A stretch of DNA of 64,000 nucleotides from Paraglaciecola marina (GCF_004360155.1 NZ_SAIS01000010.1:62001-126000); one strand, 5' to 3'. Positions 7,904 through 16,965 are shown, counted from the first letter of the stretch. Notes: a model not told the origin generated them from the sequence alone. Program-made: numbers and translations.

Positions 7904-9148
7904 ATGAGTAATACAGAAGCCTGTGATGTAGTCATAATAGGAGCTGGTCCAGCTGGTGCTATTGCAGCCGCTATTTTAGCTAATAAAGGTTGGAATACCA
8001 TAGTCGTAGAGCGTGAGGAGTTTCCTCGCTTTTCAATAGGTGAAAGCCTTTTGCCACATTGTATGGAATTTGTGGAGCAAGCGGGTTTGTTAGATGGGCT
8101 GCTTAAACATGCCTCTGAACTGCACTTTCAATATAAAAACGGTGCAGCTTTCTACCGTAAAGGTGAACGTTCAGATTTCAACTTTGAGCAAAAATTCTCT
8201 GAAGGGCCAGGTACTACTTTTCAAGTTAAACGAGCAGCATTCGACAAGTTATTAGCAGACGAAGCAGCTAAAACAGGTGCTGACTTTAGATACAAGCAAA
8301 CTGTTCAATCAGTAACTAATGACGTCGAAGGTGCCTGCTTAGAAGTTAGCACCGAGCAAGGTAGCTACCAGTTAAACGCCAAGTTTATGTTGGATGCCAG
8401 CGGTTTTGGGCGGGTGTTACCTCGGATGTTGGACTTAGAGTTACCCAGTAACCTTAGCAACAGAAAAGCAGTATTTACTCACTTTAAAGATAATATCCCT
8501 AAGAACGCCAATTTCGACCGTGAAAAAATATTGATCACTGTACACCCTGAAATTGCTGATGTGTGGTATTGGTTAATTCCCTTTTCTGACGGTACCTCAA
8601 GTATTGGTGTGGTAGGACGCCCAGAGTGCTTCGACGAGTCTCAAAGTTGTGAGCAGCAGTTACTCAAGTTCATACATGACGACGACAATTTAGGTGAGCT
8701 ATTAGCCACGGCAGAAGTGTTACAACCAGCCCGAGTGATTGGTGGTTACTCTGCTAGTGTTAAATCCTTGCATGGTCCTAGTTTTGCGTTACTTGGTAAT
8801 GCTGGAGAATTCTTAGATCCGGTATTTTCATCTGGTGTGACTATAGCTATGCGCTCTGCAGCATCAGCTGCCACACTACTAGATCGTCAATTATCAGGGG
8901 AAACTATCGACTGGCAAACTGAGTATGAAGTCCCATTACGTAAGGGAATTGAAGTATTCAAAACCTTTGTTATGTCTTGGTATGACACTAGCTTTCAAAA
9001 TGTAATTTTTTTCCAAGATGAAGAGTCAGAGGTTAAGCCTATGATCACTTCAATTTTGGCTGGGTACGCTTGGGATGAAACCAACCCTTTTGTGAAAAGC
9101 TCAACTCGAGGCATTCGTATGTTAACTAAACTATGTGAGGCAGATTAG
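7904..9148 (+). CDS. FAD-dependent halogenase-like oxidoreductase
   Basis: A 414-residue flavoprotein. The dinucleotide motif is GAGPAG at residues 13-18, the family block is SIGESLLPH near 44-52, and a second FAD block is DASGFGR near 164-170. It has WYWLIP at 221-226, fitting the WxWxIP signature of flavin-dependent halogenases. K78 in YKNGAAF lies about where the halogenase catalytic lysine is expected. Members of this halogenase/geranylgeranyl-reductase-like family occur in flexirubin and xanthomonadin-type clusters. It may chlorinate or brominate the aryl ring; a non-halogenating monooxygenase or reductase remains possible. Good upstream spacing (GGAG about 9 bases before ATG). Confidence 0.72.
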   Translation: MSNTEACDVVIIGAGPAGAIAAAILANKGWNTIVVEREEFPRFSIGESLLPHCMEFVEQAGLLDGLLKHASELHFQYKNGAAFYRKGERSDFNFEQKFSEGPGTTFQVKRAAFDKLLADEAAKTGADFRYKQTVQSVTNDVEGACLEVSTEQGSYQLNAKFMLDASGFGRVLPRMLDLELPSNLSNRKAVFTHFKDNIPKNANFDREKILITVHPEIADVWYWLIPFSDGTSSIGVVGRPECFDESQSCEQQLLKFIHDDDNLGELLATAEVLQPARVIGGYSASVKSLHGPSFALLGNAGEFLDPVFSSGVTIAMRSAASAATLLDRQLSGETIDWQTEYEVPLRKGIEVFKTFVMSWYDTSFQNVIFFQDEESEVKPMITSILAGYAWDETNPFVKSSTRGIRMLTKLCEAD

Positions 9149-10336
9149 TTGTATAACGCGACACCTTTATACATTAATGGTATTGGCTTATGTAATCCGT
9201 TAGGTGGCAATGCAGATGAAGTGGCGGCAAATTTATTTGCTGGAACTCAAAGTGGAATGCTATTACGTGAAGATTTACTGCACGAAGGTAAGGTATATGT
9301 TGGGCAAGTGACCATAGACTTACCTGAATTAAGCTCGTTTTCAAAACACTTTCAAAGTCGCAATAACCAATTGTTATTACAGGCCTATAAACAAATTGAG
9401 CCTCTAGTGAATGAGCTTAAACTACAATTTTCGAGTACTCGATTTGGCATTATATTGGGTACGAGCACTTCTGGCATTGCTCAAGGTGAAGAGGCAATGG
9501 GGTATAGACTTGACGCAGAGAGCTTTCCTGATAGCTATGACTATCGTATTCAAGAGTTATCAAACCCTGCTGAGTTTCTGAGTGAATATGCCGAGCTTGA
9601 TGGATACGTTTCAGTAATTTCAACAGCTTGCTCATCTAGCGCTAAGTCATTTATAACAGCGGCAGAGATGATAAGTGCCGGGTTAATAGACGTCGCTATT
9701 GTCGGTGGAGTTGATTCATTATGTGGCATGACAGTAAATGGTTTTAGTGCTTTGGAATCGACATCGGACGGTATTTGTAATCCATCAAGCGTTAACCGTG
9801 ATGGTATCAATATTGGCGAAGCGGCAGCCTTAGCGGTATTGAGTCGTAAAAAGTCAGCCATTAAGTTTTGCTCGGGTGGTGAATCTAGTGACGCTCATCA
9901 TATGTCAGCCCCACACCCTGAAGGTGCTGGTGCCAAAGTAGCAATGCAACATGCATTAACTCAGGCGCAGCTTAATCCTGAAGATATTAGTTACATTAAT
10001 CTACATGGCACAGCTACGCCAAAAAATGATGAGATGGAAGCCATAGCGGTAGCATCTGTTTTTCCCAATGACACTTATGTAAGCTCTACTAAGGGCTGTG
10101 TTGGCCATACTTTGGGAGCTGCTGGGGCAACAGAAATCGCCTTTTGTTATTTAGCGTTACAACATCAAAAAATGCCTCCCCATATTTGGGATGGTGAAAA
10201 AGACTCTGCTATGCCTGAATTAAATTGGGTCAAAGCAGAAAGCCAAATCGAAGGGGGTTTAAAATATTGTTTAAGTAACTCCTTTGCATTTGGCGGAAAT
10301 AATGTGAGTTTAATTATAGGTTTAGAACATGAATAA
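9149..10336 (+). CDS. apeO: ApeO-like beta-ketoacyl-ACP synthase
   Basis: A 395-residue FabF-like ketosynthase with a full catalytic set: C161 in STACSSSAK, His in LHGTATPKND, and His in KGCVGHTLGAAG. In characterised APE systems ApeO elongates the aryl polyene with a chain-length-factor partner (ApeC). The start is TTG 9149, directly after the previous TAG, with GAGG 8 bases upstream. The gene overlaps the next start by 8 bases. Confidence 0.85.
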   Translation: MYNATPLYINGIGLCNPLGGNADEVAANLFAGTQSGMLLREDLLHEGKVYVGQVTIDLPELSSFSKHFQSRNNQLLLQAYKQIEPLVNELKLQFSSTRFGIILGTSTSGIAQGEEAMGYRLDAESFPDSYDYRIQELSNPAEFLSEYAELDGYVSVISTACSSSAKSFITAAEMISAGLIDVAIVGGVDSLCGMTVNGFSALESTSDGICNPSSVNRDGINIGEAAALAVLSRKKSAIKFCSGGESSDAHHMSAPHPEGAGAKVAMQHALTQAQLNPEDISYINLHGTATPKNDEMEAIAVASVFPNDTYVSSTKGCVGHTLGAAGATEIAFCYLALQHQKMPPHIWDGEKDSAMPELNWVKAESQIEGGLKYCLSNSFAFGGNNVSLIIGLEHE

Positions 10337-10784
10337 ATATGCCATAGAAGATGTGGTGCCACATGCTCACCCTATGATTTTGATTGAACAATTAAAAGAG
10401 TTCTGTGAAGACTCTGCTACTTGTTTATTAGAGATTAAAGAACTAAGTAACTTTTATAATCCACAAAAAAAATCGATACCATCTTATGTTGGCTTAGAAT
10501 ATTTAGCTCAAAGCATTGCAGCTTATGCGAATGCCAATAAGGTAGCTGAAGGTGGTGAAGTCGCTCTTGGGTTTTTAGTGAGCGCTCGTAGTTTTAAAGC
10601 TGCGGTAAGTGAGTTTAGATTAGGCATGCAGTTAGAAACTAGAGTTACCAAGCTATTTAAAGAAGAAAATGGTTTGAGTGTCTTTGATTGCTCAATAGTT
10701 TGCGGTGAAGACAAACTAGTTGAAGCTAAAATTAATGTATACGAACCAGAAAATCCTGATTTATATCTGAAGGAGAATACCTAA
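10329..10784 (+). CDS. apeP: ApeP-like hotdog dehydratase
   Basis: A 151-residue divergent FabZ/FabA-like protein. VPHAHPMILIEQL near residues 10-22 supplies the catalytic His, and GLEYLAQSIAAYAN near residues 55-68 supplies the acidic residue on the central helix. In known systems ApeP pairs with the smaller ApeI to form an active heterodimeric dehydratase, and both partners are present in this operon. It overlaps the ketosynthase stop and ends 2 bases before the ketoreductase start. Confidence 0.83.
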   Translation: MNKYAIEDVVPHAHPMILIEQLKEFCEDSATCLLEIKELSNFYNPQKKSIPSYVGLEYLAQSIAAYANANKVAEGGEVALGFLVSARSFKAAVSEFRLGMQLETRVTKLFKEENGLSVFDCSIVCGEDKLVEAKINVYEPENPDLYLKENT

Positions 10785-10786
10785 AA

Positions 10787-11512
10787 ATGTCTAAAAGGGT
10801 AATTGTAACCGGCTCTAGTAAAGGGATTGGTAGGGCAACCGCATTGCGATTAGCAAAAGATGGCTTTGATGTAACCGTACATTGTAAAGGTGACGTTGAG
10901 GCTGCCAATAGTGTGGTAGATGAAATCAAAGTCATGGGGCAAGAAAGTTATTGTTTACAATTTGATGTTGCGAATCGTAGCCAAACTAAAGCTGTGTTAG
11001 AAAAAGATTTAGAAGATAACGGCGCTTATTACGGCGTGGTATGTAATGCGGGCATTACCCGTGACACTGCTTTTCCTGCTATGACAGAAGACGAGTGGGA
11101 TGATGTGGTTCATACCAATCTAGATGCTATTTATAATGTTTTACATCCTTTGACTATGCCTATGGTGCGAACTCGAAAAGGAGGGCGCATAGTGACTATG
11201 GCTTCTGTTTCTGGAGTAATAGGAAACCGAGGGCAAGTTAATTATAGTGCTTCAAAAGCAGGAGTGATTGGAGCCACTAAAGCTTTAGCTTTAGAATTAG
11301 CTAAACGTAAAATAACAGTTAACTGTGTTGCACCTGGTTTAATTGATACAGGCATGACAGATGAGTTACCTATGGATGAAATTATGAAAATGATCCCTTT
11401 AAGAAGAGCAGGGCAAGCTGAAGAAGTCGCTGGAGCGGTATCGTTTTTGATGTCTGAAGATGCATCTTATATAAGTCGACAAGTATTGTCTGTAAATGGT
11501 GGAATGGCTTGA
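10787..11512 (+). CDS. apeQ: ApeQ-like 3-oxoacyl-ACP reductase (FabG family)
   Basis: A 241-residue short-chain dehydrogenase. It has the nucleotide motif TGSSKGIG at 8-15, CNAG at 86-89, and catalytic S140, Y153 and K157 (the last two in YSASK). The closing pattern VNGGMA is typical of FabG. It reduces the 3-oxo group after each condensation, using NADPH, before dehydration by ApeI/ApeP. The ATG has AAGGAG about 11 bases upstream. Its TGA overlaps the next ATG by one base. Confidence 0.88.
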   Translation: MSKRVIVTGSSKGIGRATALRLAKDGFDVTVHCKGDVEAANSVVDEIKVMGQESYCLQFDVANRSQTKAVLEKDLEDNGAYYGVVCNAGITRDTAFPAMTEDEWDDVVHTNLDAIYNVLHPLTMPMVRTRKGGRIVTMASVSGVIGNRGQVNYSASKAGVIGATKALALELAKRKITVNCVAPGLIDTGMTDELPMDEIMKMIPLRRAGQAEEVAGAVSFLMSEDASYISRQVLSVNGGMA

Positions 11513-12738
11513 TGAAAAGAGTTGTTGTAACCGGCATGTCATCTATTACTGCTTTAGGTGAAAACTGGGCAAGCTTCGAGTCGGCTCTTAAAAAGAAAAA
11601 AAATGCCGTTATTCGTATGCCTGAATGGCAAGACGTAAAAGGGCTGCATTCAGATTTAGCTGCTCCCATCTCTGATTTCTCTGTGCCTGAGCACTACACT
11701 CGTAAGAAAACACGCTCAATGGGGCGTCTATCATTAATGGCGACACGTAGCGCTGAGATTGCTCTTGAAGAGAGTCAGTTACTCGGTACTGACGTGTTAA
11801 CTAATGGTGATACAGGTGTAGCCTATGGGTCATCCATAGGTTCAACTCCTCCCCTTATTGGATTTGGAGATTTGTTAAAGCACCATGACATGTCAGGAAT
11901 GACTGCTACCAGTTATATCAAAATGATGAACCATACTTCTGCGGTAAATATTGGAGTATTCTTTGGTATAAAAGGCAGAATACATACCACTAGTTCGGCC
12001 TGTACTTCAGGCTCTCAAGGGATTGGTTATGCCTATGAAGCAATAAAGTTTGGTAAACAAAAAGTCATGGTTGCTGGTGGCGGTGATGAACTGTGTTTAT
12101 CTGAAGTAGCAGTATTTGATACCTTGTTTGCCACTAGTACTAAATTAGAGCACCCAGAGTTAACCCCTAGACCATTTGATGTAGATAGAGACGGATTAGT
12201 CATTGGTGAAGGAGCGAGTACCCTTATCTTAGAAGAAATGGAACACGCTATCGCCCGTGGCGCGCCGATTTTAGCTGAGGTGGTTGGATTTGGTACTAAC
12301 TCTGATGGCTTACATGTTACTCAGCCTAATAATGAGACCATGGCAGTATCTATGCGCCTAGCACTTCAAGATGCTGGGCTATCAGCTCAAGATATCGGAT
12401 ATGTCAGCGCTCATGGTACTGCCACAGGCAAAGGAGATATTGCAGAAACACGGGCCACTAGCAGTGTTATGGGAAGCAATATGCCAGTAAGCTCATTAAA
12501 AAGTTATTTAGGCCATACTTTAGGGGCATGCGGAGCAATAGAAGCTTGGGCGAGTATCCATATGATGAATAACAATTGGTTTGCACCCACAATTCAGCTA
12601 AAGAATGTAGACCCTTTATGCGGCGAGTTAGATTACATTGTTGGTGATGGAGCAGTGATAGAAACTGACTTTGTTATGTCTAATAACTTCGCTTTTGGTG
12701 GAATTAATACGTCATTAATTTTTAAACGCACGGTCTGA
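11512..12738 (+). CDS. apeR: ApeR-like beta-ketoacyl-ACP synthase
   Basis: A 408-residue FabF-type ketosynthase with C164 in SSACTSGSQ, His in AHGTATGKGD and His in KSYLGHTLGACG. In APE pathways ApeR is a second ketosynthase, probably acting at an early condensation. The start is ATG 11512, overlapping the ketoreductase TGA (TGATG); a TTG three bases earlier is also in frame but less likely. This is the last gene of the + operon, followed by a strong terminator. Confidence 0.86.
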   Translation: MKRVVVTGMSSITALGENWASFESALKKKKNAVIRMPEWQDVKGLHSDLAAPISDFSVPEHYTRKKTRSMGRLSLMATRSAEIALEESQLLGTDVLTNGDTGVAYGSSIGSTPPLIGFGDLLKHHDMSGMTATSYIKMMNHTSAVNIGVFFGIKGRIHTTSSACTSGSQGIGYAYEAIKFGKQKVMVAGGGDELCLSEVAVFDTLFATSTKLEHPELTPRPFDVDRDGLVIGEGASTLILEEMEHAIARGAPILAEVVGFGTNSDGLHVTQPNNETMAVSMRLALQDAGLSAQDIGYVSAHGTATGKGDIAETRATSSVMGSNMPVSSLKSYLGHTLGACGAIEAWASIHMMNNNWFAPTIQLKNVDPLCGELDYIVGDGAVIETDFVMSNNFAFGGINTSLIFKRTV

Positions 12739-12770
12739 TCACATCAGGTGCTTTAGATGATTTAAATAAA

Positions 12771-12797
12771 AACGGCCTCTAAAGGCCGTTTTTTTTA
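12771..12797. terminator. Bidirectional terminator between convergent pigment operons
   Basis: Arms AACGGCCT (12771-12778) and AGGCCGTT (12783-12790) with a 4-base loop are followed by a T-run to 12796 and preceded by A-rich sequence. It serves the + APE operon and probably the - DAR operon. Confidence 0.9.
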
Positions 12798-12816
12798 TAG
12801 GTTTTAAAAAAGAGAC

Positions 12817-13404
12817 TTAAAGTCTAACTTCGGTGACGACTCCGTTACCATCAAACTCAACTGCTTGTTTTTTAAATTTATTTAACCAATACATCCAAGT
12901 GTTACTTTCCGTTGAAGATGTAGCATGAATAGGTGGGCGTCCCATAGCGAATAAAATGCCTTCTTTGGTCATGCCCACACTAGGTTTACCTGATTTAATG
13001 CCTTTTTGATCAAGTGCACTCAAAGAATCAACTTTGCTTTTATCACAGGATGTGCCAATAAAGTTAGAGATGTTTTGTAGTAATGACTCACCCGCTTTTC
13101 TAGTGTGCTTGTCCCAAAGGTAAGTGTAAGTTGTGCCGTTATAAATAAACTCAATTTCTTTTTCGCCAATATCTTCAATTTCCACTTTTGAACACATAGG
13201 GATCATCATGCCATCTAGCTGATAATTAACCGCGTAAAGTATTTTTCGTTTGTTGTCAGGGTGCAAATTAACTAGAGTTACCAGCGTGGCACCTTCTTTT
13301 ATTACACTGTTACTGGTATCAGCAGTTGAAGAACAACCTAGGGTGATTGAGCTAATTGCGATAGCTATGGCTAGTATAGATTTGGATTTGGTAAGTAACA
13401 TCAT
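12817..13404 (-). CDS. Outer-membrane-type lipoprotein with BamE/SmpA-like C-terminal domain
   Basis: A 195-residue protein has a lipoprotein signal: basic KSKS, a hydrophobic core, then lipobox ITLGC with Cys near residue 24. Ser follows at +2, which favours the outer membrane. The C-terminal part (KSGKPSVGMTKEGILFAMGRP ... WMYWLNKFKKQAVEFDGNGVV) fits the SmpA/OmlA/BamE fold, which usually mediates protein contacts at the outer membrane. The middle section is unassigned. AGGA stands about 8 bases before the ATG. As the last gene of the dar operon it may help insert or retain pigment in the outer membrane; that role is inference. Confidence 0.72.
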   Translation of the reverse strand: MMLLTKSKSILAIAIAISSITLGCSSTADTSNSVIKEGATLVTLVNLHPDNKRKILYAVNYQLDGMMIPMCSKVEIEDIGEKEIEFIYNGTTYTYLWDKHTRKAGESLLQNISNFIGTSCDKSKVDSLSALDQKGIKSGKPSVGMTKEGILFAMGRPPIHATSSTESNTWMYWLNKFKKQAVEFDGNGVVTEVRL

Positions 13405-13475
13405 TTTTAGTCCTTTTAAAGTTTAGTTAGCGTGCCTCTAATATTTCTATACAGAAAGTAACGGCTAGAGTGGCA

Positions 13476-14498
13476 TTATTTAAGTACAGATAAAGATAAT
13501 AATCTAGTCTGCAATTGTTTCTCCATTTTTGCACACTCTTGCAAAGTCTCAGCAATAGTGTGCAAAGATATGTCTTGGCGCTTTTTACAAAATAACACAG
13601 CTTGCATGGCGAACTCTCGCCATTTATCACCAATTTCTGTGGTTAATTTAGAGAGCTCATAAAGTCTCTCATCACCTGTTAATGCTGATGCTTCGTCTAA
13701 AAAACTGGCATACATAAACCTGAAACCCGCACCACCTGTGCCAATTTCTTCTTGCATCCGCACTATATTGCCTAAATATAAACGGGTGTACTTCATAGGT
13801 TTATGTTCTAGTTTTAGAATTTGTTTGGCAAGGTAATGTATACCTTTAATGCCGAAAAAAGATATGCCTGGAATAGGTAACCCGTACATCATTTTGGCTG
13901 TTTTTCTAATGCTTTTATAAATAAGTTCGTTGAAATCAACCTGTTCTTGGTTATCTTCTAAAACATACATTAGCCCTTTTGGTGCTAGGGCACCTTTAGC
14001 AAACCTTGCTCGTTTGAGATCGTCTGCTGGACATGTGACAACGTCTTCGAACACAGGATCGCTGATCAAGTAGTCACCCTGGCTGTTTTTCCCATAAACC
14101 ACTAAGTTATGAGCGTTAAAATGAAAACGCATATCTTCAGGAAAATAAGGTAACCAATATACAGAGGTTTGCAGCCCTACGCAGCGGCCAAGCTTAAGCT
14201 CGCTATCTAACGCCTCCATGCCCTTTTCTTGATTTGAAAACTTTTGACTATGAACTGTCATTTTCAATTTTTTAGCGACACCTTTGATAATACTTTTAGG
14301 CGGCATGCGATAAGCAATTAATGGCAGCCCATTAATTTTGATAAAGGGTAAATAGGCAAAGGTAAGTGCCGATGCTAGCCCAAAAGCCATGGGTTCACTC
14401 ATGGAAATGCGCCCTTGATTGCTCAACATATTGGCCACAACACCTGTTTCACAGTGTGATGACTGGCGATGTACGAAGGTGTTTTCCATATTACTCAT
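13476..14498 (-). CDS. BtrH-like acyltransferase (BtrH N-terminal domain)
   Basis: A protein of about 340 residues matching the BtrH N-terminal/DUF4872 arrangement. A papain-like core is visible: C16 in SSHCETG, then MSEPMAFGLASALTF. H130 is in NAHNLVVYG and D147 in LISDP, forming a plausible Cys-His-Asp triad. BtrH of butirosin synthesis moves an acyl group from an ACP to an amino acceptor. Beside darA/darB this enzyme is the natural candidate for transferring the ACP-bound aryl polyene to the resorcinol hydroxyl. The start at 14498 overlaps the preceding gene by 8 bases; ATG 14489 is also possible. Confidence 0.75.
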   Translation of the reverse strand: MSNMENTFVHRQSSHCETGVVANMLSNQGRISMSEPMAFGLASALTFAYLPFIKINGLPLIAYRMPPKSIIKGVAKKLKMTVHSQKFSNQEKGMEALDSELKLGRCVGLQTSVYWLPYFPEDMRFHFNAHNLVVYGKNSQGDYLISDPVFEDVVTCPADDLKRARFAKGALAPKGLMYVLEDNQEQVDFNELIYKSIRKTAKMMYGLPIPGISFFGIKGIHYLAKQILKLEHKPMKYTRLYLGNIVRMQEEIGTGGAGFRFMYASFLDEASALTGDERLYELSKLTTEIGDKWREFAMQAVLFCKKRQDISLHTIAETLQECAKMEKQLQTRLLSLSVLK

Positions 14499-14898
14499 TA
14501 TTGTCTTCAATATTGATAAGTTGTCGCATTGATAAAGCAAAAACATCGCAATAAATTTCGAGTTTACGTTGGCTTAATCGATTAAATACTTTTGGTGTTA
14601 AATGGCGCTTCACTTGCCATTGAAAAAAACCACTGACTTGGGAAAGGTTTGGAATATCAAAGCGGTGTTTGTGCATGTGATAAGCTAAAGGAGAAAGCTC
14701 TCCGGTTTTTACTGCCGCTTTTGCCTCTAATGTCAATTGCTGTAAATCTTCAACAGCCATAGACGTAGCAAAACTCTCTACCTCCCAGCCACTCGATTGA
14801 ACACCTGTATAGTGGCCTTCTTTATCTGTGGCATACATTAGCTTTTTATGGCCGTCGTAGGTGGGGCTATTGTCTTGGGGCACCTTATCTTCGCGCAT
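14491..14898 (-). CDS. Small conserved protein of the DAR operon, function unknown
   Basis: A 135-residue soluble protein with no signal peptide or membrane segment. I do not recognise a named family. The N-terminal third (YDGHKKLMYATDKEGHYT) contains Tyr/His/Asp pairs, and the middle (TLEAKAAVKTGELSPLAYHMHKHRFD) is helical and His-rich. The C-terminal half (FQWQVKRHLTPKVFNRLS) looks like a helical bundle. It sits between darB and the BtrH-like gene, overlapping the latter, so it probably acts with them, for example as an accessory subunit. No catalytic motif is clear. Confidence 0.6.
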   Translation of the reverse strand: MREDKVPQDNSPTYDGHKKLMYATDKEGHYTGVQSSGWEVESFATSMAVEDLQQLTLEAKAAVKTGELSPLAYHMHKHRFDIPNLSQVSGFFQWQVKRHLTPKVFNRLSQRKLEIYCDVFALSMRQLINIEDNNE

Positions 14899-14900
14899 GA

Positions 14901-16046
14901 TTACACAACAGTTAATTGAATGAATGCACTGGAAAAACGACCACTTTCAGGAACGTAACAGAGTATCTTTTGGCCGGCTTTTAACTGAGATGAATTAAAC
15001 AGTTCTTCAAGCATGATAAAAATTGATGCTGAGCCAGTATTCCCTTTTTGAGGTAGGTTGGTAAACCATTTCTCAAAGGGCAATTCGAAGTCAATATTGA
15101 CCAAGCTTTGATACACTTTGTCTCTGAAATAGTTAGAAGAGTAGTGGGGTACAAAATAATCGTAGTCACTGGTTTTAAGGTCTCGCTTAGCGATAATCTT
15201 TTTGAGTGTTTCTTCTACGGTGAACTTAACTATGTTTTCGTTTAACAAGCGTACATCTTGTTTCACCGACATAATTGACTCTTGCTCTCTTTGGGCTCCA
15301 CTGTAGGTATTCCAACCTTTAAGTTTGCCATCAATTTTTTCAGCACCCGCATACATACAGGCTTCAAGTTGGTTGGCAAAAGAGTAACTGTCTATCCAGT
15401 CGATACGTAGAGATAAGCCATCGGTATTAGCTTTATCACTCAGTAATGCGGCACCCGCGCCATCAGATAACATCCAGCGTAAAAAGTCTTTTTCAAAGGC
15501 CATTTCAGGGTGGTCGGCTAAGGTATCGATTTTATGTTGATGTTCAGAGTCAAAATTACGAGCATGCATAATGGAAGATGCCACTTCACTGGCCACCACT
15601 ACACTTTGCTTACTTTCACCTGCTTTTATATTCAAATAGGCATATTTAAGTGCGGTGATGCCACATAGACACACCCCTGAAGTTGAAACGATTTCGCAGG
15701 GTGGATTTTTTAACTCACCATGAACCATAGCTGCGTGATTGGGCATTACTTGGTCAGGCATAGATGAAGATGCCACTAGGCTGTCAAATGAGCTTAAATC
15801 AGCGTCATCAGCAAACAAACCTCGAACCGCTTCAGCTGCTAATTCTGCGTTGGTGTAATTTTGCTCGCCAGTTTCTGGATCTATGGCGTAATAACGTTGT
15901 TTAATGCCGTTACTTCTGAGTATCACAGCGCGGGCACGAGATTTTTTATCTCCGATTAGACCTAGGCGTGTTTCCATCTCATTGTTACTAACAGCTTCGT
16001 TCGGAAGGGCTGCAGATAACTTATTAATATAGATGCTGTTTTCCAA
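14901..16046 (-). CDS. darB: DarB-like beta-ketoacyl synthase III
   Basis: A thiolase-fold KSIII of about 381 residues. The active-site region is STSGVCLCGITAL (Cys126/128), the His is in FVPHYSSN and the Asn in KGNTGSASI. Its start IYINKLSAALPNEAVSNNEME matches the DarB family. DarB couples a 3-oxoacyl thioester with an alpha,beta-unsaturated thioester to give a cyclohexanedione. The start chosen is TTG 16046 because AGGAG precedes it and only 4 bases separate it from the darA stop; the ATG at 16094 would overlap darA by 44 bases. The neighbouring darA confirms the pathway. Confidence 0.85.
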   Translation of the reverse strand: MENSIYINKLSAALPNEAVSNNEMETRLGLIGDKKSRARAVILRSNGIKQRYYAIDPETGEQNYTNAELAAEAVRGLFADDADLSSFDSLVASSSMPDQVMPNHAAMVHGELKNPPCEIVSTSGVCLCGITALKYAYLNIKAGESKQSVVVASEVASSIMHARNFDSEHQHKIDTLADHPEMAFEKDFLRWMLSDGAGAALLSDKANTDGLSLRIDWIDSYSFANQLEACMYAGAEKIDGKLKGWNTYSGAQREQESIMSVKQDVRLLNENIVKFTVEETLKKIIAKRDLKTSDYDYFVPHYSSNYFRDKVYQSLVNIDFELPFEKWFTNLPQKGNTGSASIFIMLEELFNSSQLKAGQKILCYVPESGRFSSAFIQLTVV

Positions 16047-16050
16047 ATTT

Positions 16051-16965
16051 TTACTCTCCTGATGGTTCCGCATAGTATTTCTTTTGTGCAACAATTTTTT
16101 TTCTAGTCAGGGGTGAAATTAGCTTTTTAAGTAACGCGCTAATAGGTACCACAGTGAGAATCAATAATATTAAAAAGGTTACGTATACCGAAAGCCCAAT
16201 GGCTCTGCGTTTACTGTCTTGTGGGCCAAGCTTACGTAATATTTTTGACCAAATATTAAAGCTATGGCTGGCGACTCTTTCACTGGCAATCAATTTCTCG
16301 TTTATTTTGACGGCACCTAAACCTGCTAACATGCTTTCTTGCACAGGCTCTGGGTTGAACTCTAAGCGTTGCCTTATGGCTTCGCCAAAACGTTTCGCAT
16401 CAATAATATCTTGCTCGCCCACACCAGCTGGTGGCACCCATGATAAAGGTTTTTTGTTGCCCGTAAGCATCCATAATGGCGTGGCTAAAAAGCTAAAAAA
16501 TGCACCACAATCATCACTTAACACTACGTTATCTACTAATTTAGCGTTCAGACTTCCAAGTAGGCTTTTTACTTTTTCTTGGGCCATTAACCACATTCCT
16601 CGACAACCAATTACGGTCACCACGGGTGTATTGTTAAACAATGCTTTGGCTTGTGCTGATTGTAAAAAAGAAGCAATTGGGATAGATGGCGATAAGAACC
16701 AAACTTGATAGGTCAGGATAATTAAATCATATTCATCATATTGTGGTGTGATGGGGGTTAGTTCTACTGGCTCCATCACAACCGTTTCTGGAAAAATACG
16801 AAAAAACTTTAAAAAGGGCCACGGAAAAGGAAAGGCTACCTTAGGTTTGATTACGATTGTTTCCATCGAGATTTGTTTAGAATCTTCAAGTGGCTGGCAG
16901 ATAGAGTCTTTAATTTTAGACAATTGCCCTGTTTGGGTATAACAAATAGTCAGTATTTTACGCAT
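16051..16965 (-). CDS. darA: DarA-like dialkylresorcinol aromatising enzyme
   Basis: A 304-residue protein with a flavodoxin-like start (ILTICYTQTGQLSKI) and the block DLIILTYQVWFLSPSIPI. Further conserved stretches are VIGCRGMWLMAQEKV and an HN-poor C-terminal membrane segment (YVTFLILLILTVVPISALL). This matches the family named dialkylresorcinol condensing enzyme DarA. In Photorhabdus-type pathways it oxidises the DarB cyclohexanedione to the aromatic resorcinol. It is first in its operon, with a promoter at 17001-17028. Confidence 0.85.
   Translation of the reverse strand: MRKILTICYTQTGQLSKIKDSICQPLEDSKQISMETIVIKPKVAFPFPWPFLKFFRIFPETVVMEPVELTPITPQYDEYDLIILTYQVWFLSPSIPIASFLQSAQAKALFNNTPVVTVIGCRGMWLMAQEKVKSLLGSLNAKLVDNVVLSDDCGAFFSFLATPLWMLTGNKKPLSWVPPAGVGEQDIIDAKRFGEAIRQRLEFNPEPVQESMLAGLGAVKINEKLIASERVASHSFNIWSKILRKLGPQDSKRRAIGLSVYVTFLILLILTVVPISALLKKLISPLTRKKIVAQKKYYAEPSGE

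Noticed and set aside
13427-13633. 68-codon - strand ORF at the end of the BtrH-like gene
   Set aside because: Overlaps the BtrH-like coding region in another frame and has no recognisable feature.
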